From NCBI RefSeq assembly GCF_014384745.1, contig NZ_JACRSO010000001.1, positions 930,001 through 994,000 of the forward strand: a stretch of DNA of 64,000 nucleotides, written 5' to 3'. Shown piece after piece: positions 15,247 to 23,763 of the stretch (the stretch's first letter is position 1; the number at the start of each line of letters is the position of its first letter). The notes under the pieces are model-generated. The model searched no databases. It was given only the letters and a program-made list of their open reading frames with translations, and was not told the DNA's origin. A program made the position numbers and the translations under genes. This DNA comes from Luoshenia tenuis (GTDB lineage Bacteria > Bacillota > Clostridia > Christensenellales > GCA-900066905).

Positions 15247-17655
15247 TTAAATGACCTCGATCTTGGCGATCTCCGCGCACATCGCATCCAGAATCGCCTG
15301 TTTTTCCGCCGCGCTCTTGTCCCTGAAGGGCAGGCTGAATTTCTCATCCCAGATCTTTTGCAGCTTGGCCTCCGGGAAATAGGTCAGCTCCGAACTCATG
15401 GACTCATCCGAGAGCAGGTGCGCCGGGATGTACTTTTTCATGGCCTCTACCACCGCGGGGTTGGCCATGATTTTGCCGATGGAGCAGTTCACGCCATAGC
15501 CAAACGGGTTGTAACCCACCGCCTTAAAGCGCACCGCGCCCGCGATATCCCGGGAAGAGGTGCCCACCAGCGCCTGATAATAGCCCGGCTCGCTGCCCCA
15601 GGCCTTGGCGGCCGGATCGTAGCTTGCCAACTGATCTTTGCCGATGGCAATGGTGACGACCTTGCTCTCCCCCGGCTGCAGGGCGACCTTCTGGAAACCT
15701 TTCAGCTCCTTTAAGGGCTTGGAGAGGGTGGATACCTCATCGGAAATATACACCTGCACCACCTCTTTGCCCGCCACCTTGCCGGTGTTGGTCACCTTGA
15801 CGGAAACGTTCACGGTCTCGCCCTTATCCATGTCCATCACGTCCCGGTCGATGGCGATATCGCTCAATTCAAAGGTGGTATAGCTCAGCCCATAGCCGAA
15901 GGGATAGAGCGGCTCCACATGCTTCTTATCGTAATAGCGGTAGCCCACATAAATGCCCTCGCCGTACCACACCTCATCTCCATCGCCGGGGAAGTTGCCA
16001 TAGGTGGGGCAATCGTAATAATGTTTGGGGAAGGTCAGCGTCAGCTTGCCCGAGGGGTTGACCTTGCCGGTCAAAATATCCAGCGTGGCGCGTCCGCCCT
16101 CCATGCCCGGCAGCCATACGCACAGCACGGCATCCACCTGGTCGAGCCAGCCTTCCATCTCCACCGGGCCGGTCACGTTCAGGATCACGATGGCCTTTTT
16201 GCCATTGGCATGCGCCTTTTTCGCCGCATCCAGGATCATCTGATCGTCGCCCGGCGCCAGCAGCAGGTCGGCCCGGTCGCTGCCCTCCTGCCCATCCACA
16301 CTGACCACGATAATGGCCGCGTCGCTGTCGGCAGAAACGTCGCCGTATTCCACCTTATCCGCGCCTAAGGTTTCCACCGCGCAATCGTAAAGGTTGGTGG
16401 CCTGGTCGGTATCGATAAAGGCGCTGCCCTTGCCGCAGATGATATAATCTTTGGCGTGCTCGCCGATCAGCGAGATCTTGGCGCCCTCGTTCAGCGGCAG
16501 CGCGCCCTCGTTCTTGAGCAGGATGCTGCCCTCAGCCGCTACATCGTATGCAGCCTTGCGGGAATACTCACGGTCGATATGCGCATTTTTGCGCCCCTTC
16601 ATCACTGGCAGCTCTACCAATACGTTCAGGTAATTGGCCACGCGCTGGTCCAGCGTCTTTTCGTCGATCCGTCCATCCTTCACCGCGGCCACGATCTTAT
16701 CAAAGGTCAGCGGGCCGGGCATCTCCAGATCGTTACCGGCGTTAATGGCATCCACCTGGTCGTACACCGCGCCCCAGTCGGAAACCACAAAGCCCTCAAA
16801 GCCCCATTCGCCCCGCAACACGTCGGTCAGCAGCCAGTGGTTCAGGGCGCAGGCCGTGCCGTTGATCTTGTTATAAGCGCTCATCAGGGTCTTGACCTTG
16901 CCCTGCTGCACAGCGGCCTTAAAGCCGGGCAGATAGATCTCATAAAGCGCCCTAAGGGGAATACGCTCGTCGATCTCCTGGCGGTGGGTCTCCTGGTTGT
17001 TGGCCGCAAAGTGCTTGGCGTCCGCCGCCACGCCCTCTGCCTGCATGCCGCGGATGTAGTACGGGGCCAGGGTAGCCGTTACATACGGATCCTCCGAATA
17101 GCCCTCAAACAGGCGGCCATTGAGCGGGTCGCGGTGGATATTCACGTTGGGGCCCAGGCATACGTCCACCTTATAGGCGTCCATCTCCTTGCCCACGGCG
17201 CTGCCCTCTTTTTCAATCACTTCCGGGTTCCAGGTAGAGCCCTGCATAATGCCCGGCGGGAAGCAGCCCGGGTACATGCCGTCGGGCATCAGCTCATCCA
17301 CCTTATCCAGCACTTCCTGCACCAGCTTCTGGATAGACGGAGCCATTTTGGCGCGTTTAGCCGGATCCTTAGCGTTGGTGATCACCGTACCAAAGCCCGA
17401 GATCGCCGGGCCGCTCATCTCGCCCAACTCGTCCACGCTCTTGTTCGCCAGGGTCTTGCTGGCCATATCGCTGCGCAGCTGGCCCATATTGATACCGGTG
17501 TGCCCATCCAGCGGCCGCATGGGCGGGATGCCCAGCCGCTTAATCCCCGCCGTGGTAAACGGGAACTCGCCCGTCACCAACCGCGCCTTTTCCTCCAGCG
17601 TCATCTCGGCGACCACCGCCGGCACCGAAGCCTTATCCGTCAAGCGGATACTCAT
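15247..17655 (-). CDS. Glycoside hydrolase family 3 beta-glucosidase
   Basis: About 802 residues: GH3 N-terminal barrel, GH3 C-terminal alpha/beta domain and a fibronectin-III-like domain (VNVSVKVTNTGKVAGKEVVQ), plus roughly 90 extra C-terminal residues. The nucleophile is the Asp of GFVVSDWGAVYD; KHFAANNQETHR is the substrate/acid-base-side KHF motif. No signal peptide, so it should act on imported oligosaccharides such as cello-oligosaccharides or plant glucosides. Start chosen at ATG 17655, nine bases after AAGGGGG; a GTG three bases earlier is equally in frame. It follows the AraC regulator by 62 bases on the same strand. Confidence 0.92.
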   Translation of the reverse strand: MSIRLTDKASVPAVVAEMTLEEKARLVTGEFPFTTAGIKRLGIPPMRPLDGHTGINMGQLRSDMASKTLANKSVDELGEMSGPAISGFGTVITNAKDPAKRAKMAPSIQKLVQEVLDKVDELMPDGMYPGCFPPGIMQGSTWNPEVIEKEGSAVGKEMDAYKVDVCLGPNVNIHRDPLNGRLFEGYSEDPYVTATLAPYYIRGMQAEGVAADAKHFAANNQETHRQEIDERIPLRALYEIYLPGFKAAVQQGKVKTLMSAYNKINGTACALNHWLLTDVLRGEWGFEGFVVSDWGAVYDQVDAINAGNDLEMPGPLTFDKIVAAVKDGRIDEKTLDQRVANYLNVLVELPVMKGRKNAHIDREYSRKAAYDVAAEGSILLKNEGALPLNEGAKISLIGEHAKDYIICGKGSAFIDTDQATNLYDCAVETLGADKVEYGDVSADSDAAIIVVSVDGQEGSDRADLLLAPGDDQMILDAAKKAHANGKKAIVILNVTGPVEMEGWLDQVDAVLCVWLPGMEGGRATLDILTGKVNPSGKLTLTFPKHYYDCPTYGNFPGDGDEVWYGEGIYVGYRYYDKKHVEPLYPFGYGLSYTTFELSDIAIDRDVMDMDKGETVNVSVKVTNTGKVAGKEVVQVYISDEVSTLSKPLKELKGFQKVALQPGESKVVTIAIGKDQLASYDPAAKAWGSEPGYYQALVGTSSRDIAGAVRFKAVGYNPFGYGVNCSIGKIMANPAVVEAMKKYIPAHLLSDESMSSELTYFPEAKLQKIWDEKFSLPFRDKSAAEKQAILDAMCAEIAKIEVI

Positions 17656-17717
17656 CACAGATTCCCCCTTCGTATAATTTGCGTTTTATCCCCATGCGGC
17701 CGCAAATTTACAGCCGC

Positions 17718-18668
17718 TTAGCAACCTTTTTTGGGCGCCACCTTGTCCTCGTACACCTCAAGCAGGGCCATGGCGCTGTCCAGATCCACCGGGAAGTGCT
17801 GCTTGCCATCGGCCGCCACCGGGTACTCCGCCTCGCCGTTTTGCCGCACGCGCTTGCGGTACTCTGTGGCGCTGCACGCATAGCGCTTTTGCACCAGGCG
17901 GTTTAAGTACTTCACATCCGAAAACCCGCAGGCAATGGAAACGTTGAGCACGCTCATATCGGTATTTTTAAGCAGCGTCAGCGCCTTTTCCAGGCGTACA
18001 TTGCTGACAAACTCCTGAAAGGAGATGCCCAGTTTATCTTTGATAAAGTGCGATAAATGATCCTTGCTGATATATTCCTGCTGGGCGATATCCTGCAGCG
18101 TGATCTTGCCCATGTACTGTTCGTTGATCATCTTGATGATGCGGCGCAGCCGGTTTAAGCCCACGTATTCATACCGGTCGCTATCCTCGCTGCGCTGCTC
18201 AAAGGGCAGGTTCTGCAGCAGCATCCCGAAAATCTCATTGATCCTGGCCATTACAAAAAAGGCGTTGGCGCTCTCTTTCCCGCTGATGCGCTTCATCACC
18301 TCGGCCATGGCGCGGCCGATCCGGGCCGCCAAAGGATCGCTGGATGGGATGTGGCTGTTTTTGAACCTGACACCGGAAAGCTCTGGGTGATAATTCTGGC
18401 AAAAGCGCGGGTCTACCTGCAGGGCCAAAAAGAGGTTATCCTCACCCGTACGGGCCAGACTGTGCACCTCGTTGGCGTTCAGGATATACACGTCCCCTTC
18501 TTTCAGGCAGAGCTCGCTGTCGCTCTTTTTGAGCATAGCGGACCCTTCCAGCACCAGCAGCAACTCCAGCTCCTCGTGCCAGTGGTGGGTACGCCACCCG
18601 ATGCTGACGAAAAACGCCTGTACCGGCAGGCTCTTCATATGTTTTACGATCTCGTATTCGTAATACAT
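17718..18668 (-). CDS. AraC-family transcriptional regulator
   Basis: 316 residues: N-terminal cupin sensor (HHWHEELELLLVLEGSA, GDVYILNANEVHSL) and a C-terminal pair of AraC helix-turn-helices at about 190-290 (ITLQDIAQQEYISKDHLSHF, NVSIACGFSDVKYLNRLVQK). It probably senses a sugar and controls the adjacent GH3 gene, which lies downstream on the same strand. ATG at 18668 after GAGGTGG. The C-terminal tail of about 45 residues after the HTH is longer than usual. Confidence 0.92.
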   Translation of the reverse strand: MYYEYEIVKHMKSLPVQAFFVSIGWRTHHWHEELELLLVLEGSAMLKKSDSELCLKEGDVYILNANEVHSLARTGEDNLFLALQVDPRFCQNYHPELSGVRFKNSHIPSSDPLAARIGRAMAEVMKRISGKESANAFFVMARINEIFGMLLQNLPFEQRSEDSDRYEYVGLNRLRRIIKMINEQYMGKITLQDIAQQEYISKDHLSHFIKDKLGISFQEFVSNVRLEKALTLLKNTDMSVLNVSIACGFSDVKYLNRLVQKRYACSATEYRKRVRQNGEAEYPVAADGKQHFPVDLDSAMALLEVYEDKVAPKKGC

Positions 18669-18795
18669 CCCGCGCCACCTCTGCCTCTCTACCCTTATTA
18701 TAGCGGGTAGCGCGCTTTAAAACAGCCTCAATTCCTGGATTTATCTATGACAATCCTGCGGTTCTTCCGAAAAAGGGCACATTATCCGCATCTAA

Positions 18796-18842
18796 ACAAA
18801 AGGCCGCCCGGCCCGGCGGGCTTTTCCCGCGGTCCGGACGGC
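18796..18842 (-). terminator. Terminator of the PRK06851-like ATPase gene
   Basis: Long GC-rich hairpin on the minus strand (GCCGTCCGG with CCGGGCGGC outside, CGCGGG/CCCGC inside, AAAA loop) followed by CTTTTGTTTAG. Confidence 0.8.
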
Positions 18843-18857
18843 AAGGTGTATCTGTCC

Positions 18858-19934
18858 CTACTCCAGCGTATCCAGCTGCGCAAGCAATGCCTGCTGCATG
18901 GCGGTGACGCGCGCAAAGTCCATATGGGCGATATAAATCTTCTCCAGATCGTCATGCAGGCCTTTGGCCCGGGTAACGGACTGGGCCGCCTGCTCGATCA
19001 GGCTGTCAAAGGTCTGGCTATTATACAGCCGCCGTGAAACGGCGGTGTTCAGCTTTTCCCGGTCCAGCGCGGCCTCCAGGTCGATCACCCGCTCGGGCGT
19101 CTGGGCCATCATCTGGTAGCTGTTGGCCGTGGTAATCAAAAGCCCGGTTTCAGGGATCAGCAGATGCTCGATGCGCTCCGGTTCCATAGGGCAATAGAAG
19201 CCCTCGATATCCACGCCGCTCTCCAGCAGCCCCGCGCGCACCCTCGACAGGATATCCTGCGCCGGCATGGCCCAGGGCCCCTCCAGGCGCCAGACCCGCT
19301 GGGCCCCCAGCTCATTTAAGTAATGGATGCAGCCAAGCGGCGTAACGGCGCCGGCAAACAGCCTGCGCTCTTTGCCGGGCCGGGCGGCGATGCTGTTGGC
19401 GTCCAGCCCAGCCAACAGCTCCGCCGTGACCGCATTGATCTTCCCGGCATCCAACGCCCCGCGCAGGATGATCTCCTCATCCTCGCGCAGCGGCGCCGCT
19501 GCTGCTAGGTAGCGATAGGCCTGGGCAAAACAGCCCGAGATTGCCTCTCCGATCTCTTCCACTTCTCTGACATGTTTCGCCATGCCCGCCTCGTCCAGCG
19601 CCACGCCCAGGTTCAGTATCCCGTCCGCCGCGCCGGGCAGCACGGGGTCCACAATATGGGGCTTGGTGCCGTCCACCAGCGCCAAGCCTACTTTCGGTAT
19701 GCGCACGCCGTCCAAACTGCCCGGGTCGCTGGAGCAATGCATCCATTCCACATCATAGCCCTTTTTTACAAACGCGTCTCCCACATGCCGCATCAGGGTG
19801 GATTTGCCCACCCCCGGCCCACCTTTAAGGATGATCACCCGTTTGTCCAGCCCGGGCCGGATCGCATGGGCATAATAACTGTAAAATCCCCGGACGGTAT
19901 TCCCACCGGGGAAAAAGTGCCGTTCGCCTTTCAT
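18858..19934 (-). CDS. P-loop ATPase of the PRK06851 type
   Basis: 358 residues with a Walker A motif GGPGVGKST near residue 38-46 and a second nucleotide-binding-like half; begins MKGERHFFPGGNTVRGFYSY, the typical opening of a Firmicutes family annotated only as ATPase PRK06851. Features such as VEWMHCSSDPGSLDGV and PGAADGILNLG are family hallmarks. Function unknown. ATG at 19934, eight bases after AAGGAGGG. It is divergent from dpaAB with a 125-base shared upstream region; a sporulation link is plausible but only from position. Confidence 0.8.
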   Translation of the reverse strand: MKGERHFFPGGNTVRGFYSYYAHAIRPGLDKRVIILKGGPGVGKSTLMRHVGDAFVKKGYDVEWMHCSSDPGSLDGVRIPKVGLALVDGTKPHIVDPVLPGAADGILNLGVALDEAGMAKHVREVEEIGEAISGCFAQAYRYLAAAAPLREDEEIILRGALDAGKINAVTAELLAGLDANSIAARPGKERRLFAGAVTPLGCIHYLNELGAQRVWRLEGPWAMPAQDILSRVRAGLLESGVDIEGFYCPMEPERIEHLLIPETGLLITTANSYQMMAQTPERVIDLEAALDREKLNTAVSRRLYNSQTFDSLIEQAAQSVTRAKGLHDDLEKIYIAHMDFARVTAMQQALLAQLDTLE

Positions 19935-20010
19935 AAAGCCATCCCTCCTTTTTTCTCGCTTTAAGGGTATGCGCCGGTATAGCTTTTCGTGCCTGTCTTA
20001 AGTAAATTTC

Positions 20011-20038
20011 ACACCTTTGGGCACCTCGACATAGATTG
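20011..20038 (+). promoter_or_regulatory. Possible SigK promoter of dpaAB
   Basis: AC (20011-20012), 17-base spacer, CATAGATTG (20030-20038), which fits the mother-cell SigK pattern AC-N17-CATAnnnTn. In Bacillus subtilis the dipicolinate synthase genes are SigK-dependent. The transcript would start only a few bases before the ribosome site, so this is tentative. Confidence 0.35.
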
Positions 20039-20059
20039 AGGAAACGGAGGTGGTATCCC

Positions 20060-20839
20060 ATGCAATGGCGTATCGACTTAACCGACGCGCGGATGGAAGC
20101 GCTTTTAACGACCATGACCCGAGCCGGCTGGCAGGCGGCACCCTTTGAGCGGGACCGGCAGCAAACGGCGCAGCAATACGTGTTCGCCCCCAATTCCAAG
20201 GGGGATGCGTTTGTGCGGGCGCTAAAATCGTTGCCGCTGGGCGCAGCCGTTTACGCAGGCGCCCCGCCGCAGGAGGGAATGGAAGTGATCAAGGCGCGGG
20301 CGCTCCAATGGCATAACATGCTGGAGGACGAATGTTACGCGCTGCAAAACGCCGCGCTGACCGCAGAAGGCGCATTGGCCCTGGCCATCCAAAGCACGCC
20401 GCGTACCCTGCGCGGCATGCCGGTCCTGCTTTTGGGCTATGGGCGCATCGGCCAGCCGCTGGCAGCGCAGCTGCAGGCCCTGGGCGCACGGGTACATATC
20501 CTGATCCGCGATCCCGTAAAGCGGGAGAAGGCTCGCGTCGCTGGTTTTTATGCCCTGCCCGATCTGCTCTCCCTTTCCCAATCTCAGGCGATATATCCCC
20601 TGACCCTCAACACCGCCCCAGCGCCGGTGCTGGATGCGCGCCACGCGCACCTGTTCGCCGCACACAGTGTGTGGATCGAACTGGCCTCCAGCCCGGGCGG
20701 GCTTTCTGACGCGCTGGCCTTCCCCGGCAAACAGATATCCGCGCCCGGCCTGCCCGGCGCGGTCTCCCCGCAATCCGCCGGTGAAAGCATTTACGATTAT
20801 CTGAAGCGGTACGCGCCCTTATCTCCCTCCAATCCTTAG
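20060..20839 (+). CDS. dpaA: Dipicolinate synthase subunit A
   Basis: 259 residues from ATG at 20060, nine bases after GGAGG; an earlier TTG would add eight residues but has no ribosome site. Rossmann-type NAD(P)-binding segment VLLLGYGRIGQPLAAQL in the second half, as in SpoVFA/DpaA. With DpaB it oxidises dihydrodipicolinate, an intermediate of lysine synthesis, to dipicolinic acid in the mother cell, which is then packed with calcium into the spore core. dpaB follows after 17 bases. Presence of the pair is strong evidence for endospore formation. Confidence 0.9.
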   Translation: MQWRIDLTDARMEALLTTMTRAGWQAAPFERDRQQTAQQYVFAPNSKGDAFVRALKSLPLGAAVYAGAPPQEGMEVIKARALQWHNMLEDECYALQNAALTAEGALALAIQSTPRTLRGMPVLLLGYGRIGQPLAAQLQALGARVHILIRDPVKREKARVAGFYALPDLLSLSQSQAIYPLTLNTAPAPVLDARHAHLFAAHSVWIELASSPGGLSDALAFPGKQISAPGLPGAVSPQSAGESIYDYLKRYAPLSPSNP

Positions 20840-20856
20840 GAAAGGCAGGTCTTACC

Positions 20857-21441
20857 ATGTTGTACAAAACGCTGGGCTTTGCCCTTACCGGCTCTTACTG
20901 CACCATCGAGCGCACGCTACCTGAGATTGAAAACCTGGTGCTCAGCGGCGCTACCGTGGTCCCCATCCTGTCCGAGAACTTTGCCACAGTCGATACCCGC
21001 TTTGGCCGCGCAGCAGACTGGATCGAAAAAATCGAAAAAATCTGCGGCCGCCGTAGCATCCGCACCATCGTAGAGGCCGAGCCCATCGGCCCCAAAAAGA
21101 TGTTTGACGCGCTGATCATTGCCCCCTGTACCAGCAACACCCTGGCCAAGATTGCAAACGGCATCACCGATGGCCCCGTCACGATGGCTTGCAAAGCGCA
21201 CCTGCGCAGCGCTCGTCCGGTGGTGCTGGCCATCTCCACCAACGATGCGCTATCGGGCAGCGCCAAGAACATCGGCCAGCTGCTCAATACCAAACACTTC
21301 TACTTCGTTCCCTTTGGCCAGGACGATGTAGCCAAAAAGCCCAACTCCCTGGTCTCCCACACCGAGCTGATCCTCCCCACAGTAGAAGCGGCGTTGGAGG
21401 GGCGCCAGCTCCAGCCCCTGCTGGCGCCCTATATAGGATGA
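20857..21441 (+). CDS. dpaB: Dipicolinate synthase subunit B
   Basis: 194 residues, flavoprotein-like fold of the DpaB/SpoVFB family. Typical stretches are the opening TLGFALTGSYCTIE, AEPIGPKKMFDALIIAPCTSNTLAKIANGITDG (shown in part by IIAPCTSNTLAKIANGI), and PVVLAISTNDALSG. It works with DpaA to make dipicolinate. ATG at 20857, second gene of a two-gene unit closed by a strong terminator at 21443-21479. Confidence 0.95.
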   Translation: MLYKTLGFALTGSYCTIERTLPEIENLVLSGATVVPILSENFATVDTRFGRAADWIEKIEKICGRRSIRTIVEAEPIGPKKMFDALIIAPCTSNTLAKIANGITDGPVTMACKAHLRSARPVVLAISTNDALSGSAKNIGQLLNTKHFYFVPFGQDDVAKKPNSLVSHTELILPTVEAALEGRQLQPLLAPYIG

Positions 21442-21442
21442 T

Positions 21443-21479
21443 AAAAAGGCGTGCGGAATTAAAACCGCGCGCCTTTTTT
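21443..21479. terminator. Terminator between dpaB and the second AraC gene
   Basis: AAAAAGGCGTGCGG / CCGCGCGCCTTTTT with one G-U pair, two bases after the dpaB stop. A and T tracts on both sides allow use in both directions; the convergent AraC gene ends at 21490. Confidence 0.92.
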
Positions 21480-21489
21480 ATCATCCATC

Positions 21490-22350
21490 TTAATGCTTGG
21501 CTTTTTGTGGCGTTATGCCTCGTATCCGCTTAAATACTTCCGAGAAATAGCTAACGCTATTAAAGCCGCAGGCCATGGCGCTCTCTGTTACTGTGGCACC
21601 GCGTGCTAACATCTCGCTACCTTTCTCCACTCTAAAGCACATCAGATATTCAATGGGCGTTTGCCCTAATATCTCTCTAAATAAATTGTTGCAAGTACTT
21701 CGGCAAACCGCTCCAGCTCCAGCAATGTCGTCTACACCAATTTTGTCAGTATAATGATTCTGGATATAGTCAATCATGTGTTTTACCGTATTGATATGCT
21801 CTTGTTTTATGGCTCTCCCCATATCAGGCTGTAGTGGTAGCGTTTTCGTCAGCGTTTGCAAAGCAGTATATAGGCAGCGTAGCACCTCCAGCTCATATCC
21901 ATCCTCGGCAAGGCTACAAGCATCAAACGCTTGCTCCATACTATCCTTAAGTTGATGATGCCACTTTTGGCTACCATCAATCAATACGGCAGCCAACGCG
22001 CTACCCGTAACCCGTTCTATATATTTATGATAGATATAATGATTCTCCCTAAAAATCTGCGGACTAAAAAATAAAATTTTAGATTCGCACGTCTCACTGC
22101 AAACACTGCTGTGCAGTGCATTAGAATTAATCAATATCCCTTCCCCTGGCATAAGTTTATAATGCTGGCCATTGACAATATAATCGATCTCACCGCTAAG
22201 CAGCACCACCGCCTCAAAAGCAAAGTGCCAATGACTTGGAAAGGGTACCGGTGAATATTTCGTTGTACTAAATCTTATCGTTTTAACCGATAGAAATCCT
22301 TCGTCAAATTCAATTGTTTGAGACAAGTCTTTATCAATATCATATTTCAC
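21490..22350 (-). CDS. AraC-family transcriptional regulator (lower-GC region)
   Basis: 286 residues: cupin-type sensor (FPSHWHFAFEAVVLLSGEIDYI, GEGILINSNALHS) and AraC DNA-binding domain at the C-terminus (GVDDIAGAGAVCRSTCNNLF, SAMACGFNSVSYFSEVFKRI). GTG at 22350 is chosen because GGGGGG lies five bases upstream; an ATG 14 codons earlier has no ribosome site. Base composition and codon use are visibly more AT-rich than in the flanking genes, which suggests recent acquisition together with the divergent unknown gene at 22467. Confidence 0.85.
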   Translation of the reverse strand: MKYDIDKDLSQTIEFDEGFLSVKTIRFSTTKYSPVPFPSHWHFAFEAVVLLSGEIDYIVNGQHYKLMPGEGILINSNALHSSVCSETCESKILFFSPQIFRENHYIYHKYIERVTGSALAAVLIDGSQKWHHQLKDSMEQAFDACSLAEDGYELEVLRCLYTALQTLTKTLPLQPDMGRAIKQEHINTVKHMIDYIQNHYTDKIGVDDIAGAGAVCRSTCNNLFREILGQTPIEYLMCFRVEKGSEMLARGATVTESAMACGFNSVSYFSEVFKRIRGITPQKAKH

Positions 22351-22466
22351 CTTATCCCCCCAAATACGCGATAGTGTAATTTTTATGGCCATTTACGGTA
22401 GTTTAACGCATTAAGTTTAGTTAAAATTATAAATAAAGACGCACTGATTCTCAAGGGGGGTATAAG

Positions 22467-23015
22467 ATGAAAAATATTCACTGGGCCTTAAACCGAAACG
22501 GTTGGACGTTAGAAGACCTTTTGTTTTTAAAATACGAACAATGTCAAATCGTCTACGCCAGTCTGCCTGCGCCCAAGCCAGACGAATTAAACGGCGAATA
22601 CAGCGGGCATACCTTGATTTATATGCAGCCAGTCATGCTACAAAAGCCCTATGAGTTTTTAGGCAAAGCCTTTCGCCCAAACCCCATCAAGGAAGGCGCG
22701 CAAGGGGATGGCTACATCATTTGGCGAGTCAACGGTGCCATCGTGCGTAATAATCAATTTGGATGGGCCATCGGTCCTTCAGGTATCGATGGCAAACCCG
22801 CGCTGATCATGGATTGGCAATACTTTGCTGAAGATGCTGTGCAGAATTATGGTATCGATGAAGTGCGCCGTGCAGCTCCAGGGCTATACTTATGCACTAC
22901 GGTCAATAAACAGCCTACTGATACCGAACCCATTGCCGGGCGGGTAAACTATTGGCTGATGTGCGACCGTCGTTCGGATTGGATTGGTCCGGATCACGAG
23001 TATCCGTTGCGTTAA
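22467..23015 (+). CDS. Hypothetical protein, possibly GXWXG/DUF4334-like
   Basis: 182 residues, no membrane segment or signal. The stretch LPAPKPDELNGEYSGHTLIY resembles the GXWXG motif (with Tyr in the Trp position), and the later NGAIVRNNQFGWAIGPSG part could correspond to a DUF4334-like half; the match is weak and I do not assign a function. ATG at 22467 with AAGGGGGG six bases upstream. It is divergently paired with the AraC regulator, which probably controls it, and shares its lower GC content. Confidence 0.75.
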   Translation: MKNIHWALNRNGWTLEDLLFLKYEQCQIVYASLPAPKPDELNGEYSGHTLIYMQPVMLQKPYEFLGKAFRPNPIKEGAQGDGYIIWRVNGAIVRNNQFGWAIGPSGIDGKPALIMDWQYFAEDAVQNYGIDEVRRAAPGLYLCTTVNKQPTDTEPIAGRVNYWLMCDRRSDWIGPDHEYPLR

Positions 23016-23042
23016 GCCTATCATAACTACCCGCAATTATTG

Positions 23043-23070
23043 AAAAAACGGCCGAGAAAGGCCGTTTTTT
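23043..23070. terminator. Bidirectional terminator
   Basis: AAAAAACGGCC / GGCCGTTTTTT with a six-base loop between the convergent hypothetical gene (ends 23015) and lipoprotein gene (ends 23093). Confidence 0.92.
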
Positions 23071-23092
23071 ATTCATACATAAGGCAGCTGTT

Positions 23093-23656
23093 TTATTCCC
23101 GGATAGTGTATTTAAAGCTTGTTCCGTCAATATCAAAAGCCAGCCATAACGGCGCCCGGGTTTCATGGACCTGCTGCGGGCACTCGATGAGAAGCTTGAT
23201 GCGCTGCACCTCCCCGGGCCGGATAACGGACAGGTTTGCAAGGGCGAATCCTGTATAGGCATCTTCTACGACCGTGAAAGATCTGTATTGTTGGTTCCCG
23301 TTATAGCGGGCCGTCGCCCAACCCAGCTCGTCGCAGCGCAGGTCGGCCTGGGTCCTGTTTTTTATCTCCAACGATACACAGATATACACCCTACCCGGGG
23401 CCGCCTTGTAGTGTGTAAACAGCCCGTCCTCTTTTTCCGGCAGCACATCATATGCCAGCTCTATCGCCTCGATCGTCACTCGACAATGCTCTGTGGTGAT
23501 CGTATCCCCGATATCCATTTCATCTCCAGCCGACGGCTCCGCCGGCGAAGAGCGCGCGGCCTGGGTTTCCCGCACGGCTTCAGGATTAAAAAAGGCGCAG
23601 CCTGCACACCCTATCAGCAGGGCTGCCAGCATACAGCCCGCGATAATCCTTCGCAT
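23093..23656 (-). CDS. Lipoprotein, DUF4352-like
   Basis: 187 residues with a short signal peptide and lipobox (ALLIGCAGC, lipidated Cys near residue 17-20). The mature part (GDTITTEHCRVTIEAIEL, VYICVSLEIKNRTQADL, AYTGFALANLSVIRPGE) has the immunoglobulin-like pattern of DUF4352 proteins, which are surface-anchored and often stress- or immunity-linked. It is divergent from an XRE regulator; its promoter (23709-23737) is embedded between two copies of the operator, so expression is surely controlled by that regulator. Confidence 0.85.
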   Translation of the reverse strand: MRRIIAGCMLAALLIGCAGCAFFNPEAVRETQAARSSPAEPSAGDEMDIGDTITTEHCRVTIEAIELAYDVLPEKEDGLFTHYKAAPGRVYICVSLEIKNRTQADLRCDELGWATARYNGNQQYRSFTVVEDAYTGFALANLSVIRPGEVQRIKLLIECPQQVHETRAPLWLAFDIDGTSFKYTIRE

Positions 23657-23678
23657 AAACAGGCTCCTTTCAGCTAAA

Positions 23679-23700
23679 TTGACATTTAGTGAATGTCAAC
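23679..23700 (-). promoter_or_regulatory. Operator O1 of the XRE/lipoprotein pair
   Basis: Palindrome TTGACATT-TAGTG-AATGTCAA. Its reverse complement equals O2 at 20 of 22 positions. It lies directly after the predicted transcription start of the lipoprotein gene. Confidence 0.75.
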
Positions 23701-23708
23701 CTGTTTTT

Positions 23709-23737
23709 AATATAGCATATACTTTCTATGTTGACAA
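23709..23737 (-). promoter_or_regulatory. Lipoprotein gene promoter
   Basis: Minus strand TTGTCA (23737-23732), 17-base spacer, TATATT (23714-23709). The -35 box lies inside operator O2. On the plus strand TATACT (23718-23723) may be the -10 box of the XRE gene. Confidence 0.7.
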
Positions 23738-23751
23738 TCACTAAATGTCAT
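23730..23751 (+). promoter_or_regulatory. Operator O2 of the XRE/lipoprotein pair
   Basis: GTTGACA followed by ATCACTAAATGTCAT; inverted copy of O1. The two centres are about 51 bases apart, close to five helical turns, which would let two dimers bind the same DNA face. Confidence 0.75.
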
Positions 23752-23763
23752 AAACGGTGGAAC

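Noticed and set aside
16456..17721. 421-codon plus-strand open frame opposite the GH3 gene
   Set aside because: His/Gln/Arg-rich shadow, no ribosome site.
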